Of a stretch of 64,000 nt of DNA, positions 31,839-41,934 are shown piece after piece (the first letter of the stretch is position 1; each line of letters begins with the position of its first letter). Position numbers and translations under genes: made by a program. The notes beneath the pieces are model-generated. The model had not been told where the DNA came from. It did no database searches and worked only from the letters and a program-made list of their open reading frames with translations. The stretch is from Acrasis kona (lineage: Eukaryota; Heterolobosea; Eutetramitea; Acrasida; Acrasidae). The stretch is taken from assembly GCA_026419775.2 (NCBI GenBank), contig JAOPGA020000155.1, forward strand, positions 1 through 64,000. The letters run 5' to 3'.

Positions 31839-33512
31839 ATGAACACAATATCATTGATTTGTCTTCTGGCATTATCTGCATTGTCTTGCTCTCAGATCAT
31901 TGTCAATACGACACAAGGACTTGTCCTGGGGCTTTTGAATTCCAACAATACAAGATCGTTCCTTGGTATCAGGTACGCCCAGCCGCCAACAGGAAATCTG
32001 CGCTTCAAGCCACCACAACCACTTAATACCACGTACAACAATCAGACTACATACAACGCAACATCATTTGGTAACATTTGCCCTCAGGCCATGGTCCCTC
32101 CTGGATATAAGGCTAGCGAGGACTGTTTAACATTGAATATTTGGTCGCCTAATAACGCCACCAACTTACCAGTAATGCTATTTATCCACGGAGGAGATTT
32201 AGTTGTTGGAAGTGGCGCATTCTATTCAGGAGATTATTTCTCAGCTATCAGTACCCAGATTGGTTCACCCGTAGTCGTAGTCACAATAAACTACCGTCTT
32301 GGTGTACTGGGATGGTTAGGTGATGCTGAATTTATCAACAAAACGAACATTACATCATCAAACAACGTAACTAGTTTTGACATGTCCAATAACACAACAA
32401 CATCAAACAACACAAAGACAATTCTAGATAGTTATGGAAATTGGGGAATTTTGGATCAAACAGCAGCTCTACAATGGATCAAGAATAACATTGCTGCATT
32501 TGGTGGTAATCCAAACAATATAACACTAGCGGGCGAGAGTGCGGGTGGATTTTCAGTGCTCGTGCACATGACTTCCTCCTCCATACCCTCGAATTTATTC
32601 TCTAGAGGTATAATTGAAAGCGGTGTATTTTACCACGACTTTTCCTTATCCACCACTTATGCACAGCGTGTGGCTAATTTTATAAAATTAAAACTAAACT
32701 GTACTAATGTAGAATGCCTTTACAATAAAACTACAAGTGAGTTGTTGGCGGCTCAAAGCATGTTGCCATCATTTACACCAATGCTGTTTGGATATTCTCC
32801 ACTTTACATTAATTTCTTTGGTCCTGTAAGGGATGGTTACATTCTAAATAACAGTGTTTTAAGCAGTCTGAAACGAGGTGACTTTAAGAAGCTACCTGTT
32901 CTTATTGGAACGAATTTGAATGAAACTGCATTGTTTACTTGTCCTGTTTATGCTAATGGTTTAACTCTTTACAACAACACCTTGAGAAGTGTTTATAACA
33001 CGCTGACCGATTTGTATGGTGCAAACTCTGTTAGAACTAACTTGACGTCATTGTACGAACTAAACAATAGTAGTGTGCCATTATCAACCTTTAATACCAT
33101 TGTTAGCGATTCTGTTTTGCATTGCCCTACGAGATTTGCTGCAAGAGCAATTAGTAATGCCACCAATGCATATTATTACACCTTCAACAGAAACATTCAA
33201 AATATTTCAGATTGCCTCGGTGCGAGCCATATGATGGAACTCGCATTCTTGTTTCCTAGTGCTTTAGGACCAGTTCTTCCATCAGCAGTTCTCAATTCTG
33301 ATGAGTTGGTGCTGTCCAGACAAATGATTGCTTATTGGAGCAGCTTTGTTGGAACTGGCGACCCTAACAGCAACAATACTATTGCTCGTCCAAAATGGTC
33401 TGCATATAATGCAACTGCCGATGTGGTACAAGTGCTAGATTATCCAGTGTCCATAAAATCTGGTTATGATAGCGTGGAATGTGAGTATTGGGGTGATATT
33501 GAAGAATTATGA
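31839..33512 (+). CDS. secreted type-B carboxylesterase
   Basis: 557 residues, no intron. Signal peptide MNTISLICLLALSALSCSQ. The type-B carboxylesterase fold is complete: FLGIRYAQPPTGNLRF, SEDCLTLNIW, oxyanion hole HGGDLVVGSG, nucleophile elbow GESAGG (Ser about residue 233), acidic residue in GTNLNETALF and His in GASHMMELAFLF. The oxyanion motif has Asp where Gly-rich residues are usual. An extra Asn/Thr-rich insertion of roughly 35 residues (about 165-200) precedes YGNWGILDQ and is full of N-glycosylation sequons, as is the rest of the protein. Probably a secreted or lysosomal ester hydrolase. Confidence 0.9.
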   Translation: MNTISLICLLALSALSCSQIIVNTTQGLVLGLLNSNNTRSFLGIRYAQPPTGNLRFKPPQPLNTTYNNQTTYNATSFGNICPQAMVPPGYKASEDCLTLNIWSPNNATNLPVMLFIHGGDLVVGSGAFYSGDYFSAISTQIGSPVVVVTINYRLGVLGWLGDAEFINKTNITSSNNVTSFDMSNNTTTSNNTKTILDSYGNWGILDQTAALQWIKNNIAAFGGNPNNITLAGESAGGFSVLVHMTSSSIPSNLFSRGIIESGVFYHDFSLSTTYAQRVANFIKLKLNCTNVECLYNKTTSELLAAQSMLPSFTPMLFGYSPLYINFFGPVRDGYILNNSVLSSLKRGDFKKLPVLIGTNLNETALFTCPVYANGLTLYNNTLRSVYNTLTDLYGANSVRTNLTSLYELNNSSVPLSTFNTIVSDSVLHCPTRFAARAISNATNAYYYTFNRNIQNISDCLGASHMMELAFLFPSALGPVLPSAVLNSDELVLSRQMIAYWSSFVGTGDPNSNNTIARPKWSAYNATADVVQVLDYPVSIKSGYDSVECEYWGDIEEL

Positions 33513-33712
33513 ATAAAAATGTGATTAATTTGTTTTCAATATTTTCTGTTCCAATTCTTCAAACTAATCCGAAATGTCACCACATACATTCAATCATGTA
33601 CTCACTACATCAATGATGCTTACAACTGCAACGTCTATGGTATGGCCGGGGAATGAACTCCGCGCTGAAAATACTTTGTAAAAGCAAGGCAACACAACAA
33701 GCAGCTGATGAT

Positions 33713-35861
33713 ATGACATTCGCGCAATATTTTGATTATCATGTGAGTTTATAACACAACGTAATACTCACATCCACAGTCTTCTCTCTATCCAAAATGG
33801 AAGGACAAGTACGTGTCTTACAAAGAGTTGCGTGAAGATTTACATACAATCAGACGTCTTGCTAAAGGTTACAATAAAGAATTTCACATTCACACTAACA
33901 AGATTAGAAGATCGCAATTCATTCGAAGCTTCCGAAACAACCAACCTACTTTCCGGCTTATCCCCAGTGGAAGCAAAAACATCATACGACGACTTTCATG
34001 GAACCGTTCAACATTTTACACATCACTTCTCTCAGGACGTAGAAGAAGTACACGCATTCTATGCCGAAATGTTAGAAAAGTATGAACACGAACTCGATTC
34101 AATAGTGGAGAATGTCTACGAGAGAGAAGAGAGTGGATTAAGCTTTGCGATGGGCGACAAGACTTTATTACAAAAGAGACTAATCACTTTATACCGGCAA
34201 ATGGAATTCTTATACAGCTATCTTCACATGAACAGAATAGCCGTGCGCGAGCTCCGCGATCGATTCGAGGATGCACTGCACATCCAAAAATACATTGAGC
34301 GAGTGAGGAGTTTCACGGACAGCGGATCATTCTCCTCGGTGGGAATTAAAACAGTGATGGAAAGAGCAGAGGTAAGTTAAAAAATCAACCCATTTTCAAA
34401 CACACTTTACAGAGCGTATTTGCCAGCTTGTTCACTGGTAATGACCATCAAAGAGCATTATATGCCATGAGACAACCCAACACAAGGTACAGCCACGGAG
34501 ATACTTTCAAATTGGCATTCAACACTGGAATCATCTTCACGGTGACCATATGCGTAATCATTGCATGGTTCATCCATCCAAGCGTGACCTCTTCGAAATT
34601 ATCTGACGTCTTCTTTGATGCATTTCCAATATTCAGAGGTCAACTCTTGTACATTATTTATGTTTGGATGTGGGGACTCAACTTGTACGTATGGAGCAGA
34701 AACAGAATCAATCACGTTTACATTTTCGAATTCGACCCCAACAACAATTTGGATCACATTCGAGTGTTCAAATCAGCGAGCGTCGTGAGCGTGGTCTGGG
34801 TGGTTAGTTTCCTGCTCTACCTAATCGCACTCAAAACTGATTACATTAATGCCAATTACATACCATTAGTGATGAGCATCATTCTTGTGGGCGTCATTGT
34901 GCTCCCGCTACATGCCTTTCACCTCAATGCAAGATGGACGTTGCTAAAGACGCTCATCAACTTGTTCCTGACGCCGTTCGGTCAGATTCGTTTCAGAGAG
35001 ACGTTTGCTGCTGACATCTTGACTAGCATGGTGATTGCCATCACGGACACCATGTACATGTTTTGTTACTTTTTTAGTAACGCGTGGAACAAACCACACG
35101 AGGATAACAAGTGTACGGTGTTTAATCAATATGCTGGACCTTGTTTGACTTGTCTTCCGTATGTGTGGCGTTTGTTGCAGAGCTTGAAAAAGTATTATGA
35201 TACCAAAGCTAAAAGTCACTTGATGAATGCTGGAAAGTATACTTCTGCTTTGACCGTGATTGTGTTCAATACGATTCATACAAATGTCGAAGGCACCAAT
35301 AACTGGGCTACTTTCCGATACTTGTGGCTTGTTTGTGTTGTTTTTACTTCCTTGTATGCTTTCATGTGGGATACTGTGATGGATTGGGGGTTGGTTACTT
35401 TTGTACCTGGTAAGGTGGTGAAAACACCTACCATTACTGCTAAATCTGTGGAGACACCTGCTCTTACTGAAGAAATTGTTTATCGAGTGAAAAAGGAGGG
35501 GTTGATGCGTAAAATAACTAAAAAACTATTTAGCAGGTTCAAGTTTAGAGAAAAATTGTTTTTTCCTATTTGGTATTATTATGTTGGTACTTTATTTAAT
35601 TTTGTTGCGAGATTTGCATGGGCTGGTACGATCTCCACGTTCGTTAGTCAAGAGAAGGTGTTTTTGAAAATTATTTTTGGTTCGGTTGAGTTGTTCAGGA
35701 GATGTAATTGGAGTTGTTTTAGATTAGAGTGGGCAATGATCAGCAACAGCGATCAGTACAGAAAACAAAGGACAGTTCCGTTCCTGCCTCCCATCGAAAC
35801 AATGGGTTTGGATGAAAAGGACGAAAGCGATGCAAGACATGCACTTGAACATAATTTGTAA
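33713..35861 (+). CDS. XPR1: SPX-EXS protein (XPR1/SYG1-like phosphate exporter)
   Basis: Four exons: 33713-33742 (10 codons), 33780-33867, 33908-34371, 34413-35861; 676 residues. The N-terminal SPX domain appears only after joining the small exons: MTFAQYFDYH, then SSLYPKWKDKYVSYKELRED, then the long helices with VEEVHAFYAEMLEKY. About eight membrane helices follow. The C-terminal EXS domain has FRETFAADILTSMV, an EDNKC-containing loop and LRNFFW-like FRRCNWSCFRLE. SPX domains sense inositol pyrophosphates; the XPR1 group exports phosphate. A second EXS protein lies at 46.2-47.5 kb. Confidence 0.85.
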
Positions 35862-35891
35862 AAAATAAACAACTTTATTATAACACACACA

Positions 35892-38019
35892 TCACAACAA
35901 GTCATCGTCTTCGTCGTCTCTGTTTAATTCTCTCAAATCCCTAATGAATCTCGTAGAGTTCAAAACTTTGGTTCCGCCCAATATAACGCTCTTTTGTGCA
36001 CCTGATTGTGAGGTTCCCTGATTAGGATTTAAATTTCCTTGTTGCTGTTGTTGTTGAGTGTTGAACAAATGAACAGTAAGTGCTTCTTCGTAAGTGACTC
36101 CTCCAACGATAAACACGATTACTTCTCTTGGAACGGATCTGTCTGATTGACCCATGAATGGGAATGTATTTTCATTAAGTTTGTTCTTGAATAATTTATC
36201 CAAAATGTTGTGTAGAACGGGTTTGTGTTGAGTGAAGACGTTTTTGACTTCCTTGTCGACGAATCCCTTTGCGATGGTTGCAACTAGCGAATGTAACACT
36301 CCTTGGTCGTCACCCGATGATGCGTTGAATAAATCTTTTAAACGTTACATAGGCGTCAATCACGTAAACTTACTTTGATCTTGTTGACTTCTTCCACCAT
36401 ATCTCAAGATGGAGTCAATCAATGAAGTGTCCTTGGCACCTTTGTCTTTTAAAAGTTGTTTCAAGCTGCTTATCTCCTTTCCATTTCCTTCGTAACGGAT
36501 GGTATATAATAGAACTAACCGAAGAGCATCTTCGTTTGTGGTCCTGTAGATGGTTAGTGAAGAATTGATTGAAGACATACTTTCCGCTCAAAATGAGTTC
36601 TCTTAGCCTCTTGAGGAATGAATTATGATCATCACCACATACTAAATCTTGTTCCAACTCTGATACGTCCATCAAGTGACGAGCGACGATCTTAGACCGA
36701 AGATCGCTGACTAGTGCTACATGCTTGCTGACCTCCGTTGCGAATTTTCTAAACTGTGGATACTGGCTCATGAACTTGGCAATGTCATCGATGGAATTAA
36801 TGTTTTCTTTGACGCTGTGCTTAGCACTATATTCTTCCATCATTTTCTAATGTATGTGATTAATAGTTGCATGATGACACAATGACGGTACCTTGATGTT
36901 CTCACACAAATCTCCCCAGTTTGAAAATTGATTGTCGACGTAGAATGAATCTTGACTAGAGACTACTACCTCCTTCTGAGTTTCCTTTGAACCTCCTGCT
37001 TCATTTTCATCTATTTGGAAAAGTTATAAGAAACACTCACAAGCAGTCATTTACCTTTCTTTTGTTCTTTTGGTGTTACGCGGACACGATTGTTGTTGAT
37101 GCCTACTAATTCGTGTAACATTGCTTGGTATGTCCATTGTGTAAGCAAGGGTGTGACAGGATCATTGCGTCTGTCAATGATGAGCATTAAAGGTGCTTGA
37201 CTGGTTCTAAAGTGTTTTGAACTGAACAAATCAACCTTCTCATCTATTCCTGTTCTTAGTTCTGCTGCTATTCTTTTACAAACTTCAGAGTGGCTCTTTT
37301 GAAGGTTAGAGCGTAACGCTGATGAAAACATACTTGGAAGCGAATGACAGGTTTCTTCTTCATGGCACAAAGTACACTTGTGAGTCCTTCAATGATGCGA
37401 TCCAAACTTGGACTGTTCCACTTTGTATGATTAGAAAATAATGCCAAACAAATTTCAGGCTTACGTTATTTTTTAAAAGGCCAGTGACTTTTGTTGGGAC
37501 AACAAATAATTGGCGGTCAATTGCGATGAAATCAGCGTAAAAAGTATAAACATGCTGAACGCTTTCTCTCTTGTCAGACGCAGCTATTCTGTCCAAATCA
37601 TCGGAAGAAATCTGATTGGAGAAGACTGAAAAGTTAGTGCTCACATGTTGTTGAGGTACATACAAATGCTATAAGCTTGATATTTTGGATCTTCTAATTC
37701 GTGCTTGAGGCGGTTCACATTCTCCTTTGTTGGTCGTACAAAAACTATGCATTTCACGTTGGGCATACGCTCTCTTTTATCCGAGTCTAAATTGTCCACC
37801 AAGAAAACTTCGGACTTCATTATATCGGATTGTGAATATGTCACAGATATAATTTCTTTCTACGAAAATTAGCTAGTCGAAAATCTCGCTCCTTACTGTG
37901 CTCTCGTCAACTAGAAGAACTTTGACGCCCTTAACGCTTTCTATCATGCCTGTTATGTATCCTCTTATCCCACTAATGGCGTCCATGCTTGGCACGGCGG
38001 CTTGCTTTCCCTTCGACAT
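35892..38019 (-). CDS. VPS45: VPS45 Sec1/Munc18-family protein
   Basis: Nine exons resolved entirely by frame: 38019-37897, 37859-37664, 37625-37465, 37420-37334, 37295-37055, 37010-36892, 36846-36581, 36543-36374, 36334-35892; 601 residues, the usual SM-protein length. Landmarks: IESVKGVKVLLVDEST, IISVTYSQSDIMKSEVFLVD, NNWNSPSLDRIIEGL, APLMLIIDRRNDPVTPLLTQWTYQAMLHEL, NEDALRLVLLYTIRYEG and VIVFIVGGVTYEEA. Vps45 binds Tlg2/Pep12-type syntaxins for Golgi-endosome fusion. The C-terminus is acidic (NRDDEDDDLL). Introns are 37-45 nt. The gene converges on XPR1 with 30 bp between stops. Confidence 0.95.
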
Positions 38020-38208
38020 GTTCTTTGTTTTGTATATTTGTTATTTTTAGAATTGTAAATAGAACTTTCTCTCGACTATGACGAGGATGGACTTCCCTGT
38101 TCTAAAGTGAGTTATAGAATGCATGCTGAAATAAAGTTGAATTTCGCTTAAAAACCCATGATATTTTCTATATTTTCTATCAAGCAGTATGTCGACAACA
38201 TTATTACA

Positions 38209-38478
38209 ATGTCATACATACCAATATTAGGGACCGCATGGGTTGCGACTTCATTTCTTGGAGCACAAGTTGTACGGAAGTCAATGCAGAAGAACAAGGA
38301 AACCAAAATCGATACAAGCGACGATCCCTACGAGTACATAAACAAGATCAAATATGATGGCAATCAACTGTAAGTTTTATAAGATTTTACTTAATTGAAT
38401 GTAAGCATCGAACCAGAATTGAAGTTAGGGCCGCGAAAATTTAGCAAGCCTACATTGAGTGCGACTTCAAGGCTATGA
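38209..38478 (+). CDS. small single-span protein, unrecognised
   Basis: Model: exons 38209-38369 and 38406-38478, 77 residues. MSYIPILGTAWVATSFLGAQVV is a probable transmembrane or signal-anchor segment, followed by a polar tail. The second exon, after a 36-nt GTAAGT intron, gives LIEPELKLGPRKFSKPTLSA. The frame is open further upstream to 38158, and an ATG at 38078 (MTRMDFPVL) lies before a possible donor, but I could not join it in frame. Size and composition suit a small mitochondrial membrane subunit; that is inference. The stop is 7 bp from the stop of the convergent YAE1-like gene. Confidence 0.5.
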
Positions 38479-38485
38479 GGACACC

Positions 38486-38905
38486 TTATAATCTAAGCTT
38501 GTCCATGAATGTTGATGGTAGTACTTCCTTGAGTTCGTCTACATGTTTTAGTGTGTCATTCGTACCCTCTTTGTTAATAAAGCTCTTCATTTGTTCACTT
38601 GACCATAGTAGAATGTTTGTGTGATCTAATGTTTCACTGACCTCCTTCGCCTTCTCGCTTCCCTTGTATTTTGCCATGGCTTTCGCGTATCCCTTCCATT
38701 TTCCAAACTCTAATCCCTCTGGGAACCCCTTGACAATACCTTCTTCAAATCCAAGCTGTCTAAATTTTTCACTCGCCTCACTTCTGCCGTCTTTAAATCC
38801 AATTGTACTCATCTGGGTTCGCACCGATTCAATATCTGCACGACGAACAACAACATCGTTCTCATCGTCACTTTCAAAAACATCACCCTCGTAGTTCACA
38901 ACCAT
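38486..38905 (-). CDS. YAE1: Yae1/Lto1-like protein with deca-GX3 motif
   Basis: 139 residues, no intron. The central part has glycines every four residues: GFKDGRSEASEKFRQLGFEE then GIVKGFPEGLEFGKWKGYAK. This is the signature of Yae1/Lto1/ORAOV1 N-terminal domains. In yeast and humans Yae1 and Lto1 form an adaptor that delivers the cytosolic iron-sulfur machinery to the ribosome-recycling ATPase Rli1/ABCE1. The C-terminus here (about 40 residues) is predicted helical and acidic. Yae1 and Lto1 share the motif, so the exact paralogue is uncertain. Confidence 0.7.
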   Translation of the reverse strand: MVVNYEGDVFESDDENDVVVRRADIESVRTQMSTIGFKDGRSEASEKFRQLGFEEGIVKGFPEGLEFGKWKGYAKAMAKYKGSEKAKEVSETLDHTNILLWSSEQMKSFINKEGTNDTLKHVDELKEVLPSTFMDKLRL

Positions 38906-39096
38906 TTCTTATTTTATCAACAATACAAGAACACAATATTTGAAGCAATAAATTTTTATTAGACAACGCTTAGTGATGTTCATCAATCATAAAATAGATA
39001 TTATAATCAAAAGTATTCATATCTCTGTTCTAGATGTAATCATTAACGACGAACCACCATCACGTTTTTTCAAAGTTGACTGTATTTTACATTTTT

Positions 39097-41018
39097 TTAT
39101 TTTGGTTCCACATTACTTCCTGGAATGCTTGGGCCTGGTGATGGTGTGTGACTTGTTGGCTGCACCATATAATCTCTTCTTGCATTCGCTTGCTGCTGCA
39201 AATGACCTTGTTGTATCATCAGCGATAGTTGTGCCTTAGAAAGCGGGTTACCACCTGCCTTGTGCATTTGACTAAATTGTGACTGGGTCTGAAGGAATTG
39301 TTGTGGTAGGTTGGAAAAATTCATTACTGCCATATTACCAACGGTTCCATTCCACTGATGAGGACTCGTATGAGGTGGTAGCCTGGTTGGTATTGATGTA
39401 GAAACTGGCCTACCCTTTGGCGGTATAGCTGCATTGTTGTTCACCATACCCTTGAACGTGGAGATATTACTAGATTTAGTAGGAAGTTTCTTGGCAGCCT
39501 CCAACGTATTACTGACAGACATGTTAAAGTTTGGAGTGGTGCCAACAGAATTAGGAAGTAAAGGAGGAGATGTTTGCGAATGGACGGGTGACTCTGGTAG
39601 AATTTCTTCCTGATTTTCTTTCTTGGCCATTAAAAGACCATTCGAACCGCTGCTCATTGCCACGCTTGCAGCAATTGCATTGTTCAATTCATTTATTTGT
39701 TGGATATTTTTTGTAACAACAGGTTGACTAGTAACATTTTGAACAACAGGATTAACAACATTCTTTTCTACCACAAACAAAAGGTTCACATGATTATTAA
39801 ACTCCCAAATATTACTAATGTAATCGTCGGAAATATCAAACACTTTTTTCAACGTTTCGTCCATCTTGATTGCAGCATTCCCACTCAGACCTTCCTGTTG
39901 TAATTTGTTTTCAATCAAATAGGCCCAAAGCTTTTTGTAAGCATCACATTTAGAAATGCGATCCACTCCCAAGAATTGTGCGAACCTCGGCGCCACTTCG
40001 AATGGTGATTGGTACCATGCTGCTTGTTTGCTGGTTGGCTTTCCATCTCCCTCCGAAAAACATCTCTTCTTCTTCTTGTTTGGTTGACTAGAAGATTCCT
40101 CCGAAAATGAATTATTGTTTTCGAAAGGCCTCTTTCTGTTCTTGAGAGGGTCCAAATAATGTGGAGAAGATAAGGAATCATTATTCTCCGAAAGAGATGG
40201 AGAGTAGGAATGGTCGTTCGTCCTGAGCGGAGTTGCGTTGAATGAGCGTCGACCGTCCCTGATGACTGGTGTCGAAGGGTGTCGGGCTTCGTCCTCGCTG
40301 CTATAGTCGTCTGACTCTGGTGATGCTGCTCTTGTTCTTTTTGATTTGTGCGCTGGTGCTGTGCTGGTGGTTTTCTTTTTTAAAAGTACTTTTCTGACCT
40401 CAACTCTCCAAAAGTTCTAAAAAGGATTAAAAATGTAGTTATTTTGTAAACTTACCATGTCGAATACATCCTTAATTTCAACTTCTCCATCACTGTCGTC
40501 AATGAAAGAGCCCTTATTGTTTATTCTATCGCTTCGCCGCCTCTCGGTCTTTCCATCGCTGACGTCAGACACATTGTCTTCATCGCTGAGATTTACTCTT
40601 CTTTCCTTGTGTCTTTTTCTTCTATATGAAGGAAGTGGGTTTTTGTCATAATAATCTACTAATTGCTGAAGTAGAGGGGGATTTTCTGGCACACTATTCA
40701 AATCCAAACTGGGTTTGACAAAAAAAGCAGAACAGGGGTTATTTTTCAACAATTGAATCGCTGAAATAAACTGCGCGTGTAACGAGAGGAAACTTGCTTC
40801 GAGTTGTTGAGAGTAATGTTTATAATCTTCAATTGTTGGTTCAGATTTTTGAACTGATGCCTGTGAGTCTGTTGTATTATTTTTAGGGTCGTTGTTAGTT
40901 ATTTCATTTGTCGCAATCACATCGACTTCAGGGTTGCAATCAACGTCCATGTCCTCTGTTTATTATCAATAAATGAGACTGAATGTAAATATTTACCATC
41001 AGGCATTGTTGCTTCCAT
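39097..41018 (-). CDS. SWIB/MDM2-domain nuclear protein
   Basis: Three exons: 41018-40997 (22 nt), 40955-40456, 40416-39097; 613 residues. Residues about 60-110 have a helical region; 115-165 are charged with many Ser/Asp (DEDNVSDVSDGK). A SWIB-type domain lies at about 300-390 (SPFEVAPRFAQFLGVDRISK; AYKKLWAYLIENKLQ; VFDISDDYISNIWEFNNHV). Basic clusters NRKRPF and NKKKKR are probable nuclear signals. The last 200 residues are Pro/Ser/Gln-rich. SWIB domains occur in SWI/SNF BAF60 subunits, TFIIH/UAF-associated and topoisomerase-linked proteins; chromatin association is the likely role. Confidence 0.75.
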
Positions 41019-41146
41019 ATTATCAAACAGTTATTGTTATAATAACAACGACTAAAATCTTAACAATGAATAAAATTCTAATTGCCCCTCTAATCCGATT
41101 GGCGTCTTCAACTTACAATAATTAGTGCTAATAATAAATAAACCAG

Positions 41147-41612
41147 ATGAGCAACTTGAACTTTGACGATGTTCATACTCCCTCGCCTGTAGTTGCACGC
41201 GATGATGTAGATATTTCACCAATAACACCCATACGTTCTCGTCGCTCAATTAGATCGAGGAGAAGAAGAGTTGACAGCTACACACCAGCAAGTAATTCGG
41301 ACTCTTTGGAAACACCTTCACCCGTAATCAAAACAAATTCTTCTTCGTTATTTGGATTTGGACAAGAATTAAGCAGCCCAACATCAATTGGAGATGACGT
41401 CCTACTGCGATTTTCTGAAAATTTGGTGGATAGTTTCTCAATTCAAAAGGATGTAGAGGAAGGTAATGATTATATTCACACTGTGTACCTTATCTTCAGA
41501 TAGTTTAAACTCAGACTTGAGTTACCTGCAGCAGGTTTTAACAGAGATGGATGAAAAATCTTGGATGTATAAACATCCTTCATACATGATTGGGAATAAG
41601 CTAATACTTTGA
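41147..41612 (+). CDS. small Arg/Ser-rich protein, unrecognised
   Basis: Two exons: 41147-41462 and 41500-41612; 142 residues. A 37-nt intron (GTAATG...TTCAG) joins DVEE to DSLNSDLSYLQQVLTEMD. The first 60 residues are disordered and basic (TPIRSRRSIRSRRRRVDSYT) with repeated TPSP-type sites that resemble proline-directed kinase targets. The second half is weakly helical. It looks somewhat like the N-terminal tail of an MCM helicase, but no helicase follows and I do not assign it. Confidence 0.5.
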
Positions 41613-41934
41613 ATACAACTATGTAAAAACGACTAAAAATTCTTTCAAACAGGCCTCAGCTAGTTGCACTAGTTAATTTAATGAATTAATTAACATTTAT
41701 TTCATAGTACATAAAGTGACTCAAATCTTTATAAGATGTTTAAGACTTTGTTTCCAACAATAAATGTGCATAAAAAACTCAGGACGTAAAACGATATGTT
41801 TCTTTGTGTATTATTTTATTCCGTTCTACTTCAAATGTTGCTTCTTCATACCATCTTCTTGAGACCTATGAGATGGGTTCATCATCTATTTTATTGAGGG
41901 TCAACTTTGAACTTCAAATTAACAATTTTCACAA
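41613..41934. other. 322-bp intergenic stretch before NOP9
   Basis: No confident gene. An ATG near 41873 (MGSSSILL) could be a first exon of NOP9 spliced to the TTACAG at about 41945, but the donor (AGG/GTCAAC) is weak and the internal ATG at 41935 suffices. Confidence 0.4.

Noticed and set aside
41147-41612. N-terminal piece of an MCM helicase
   Set aside because: The Arg/Ser-rich, TPSP-containing tail is only compositionally similar, and the gene ends without any MCM domain.
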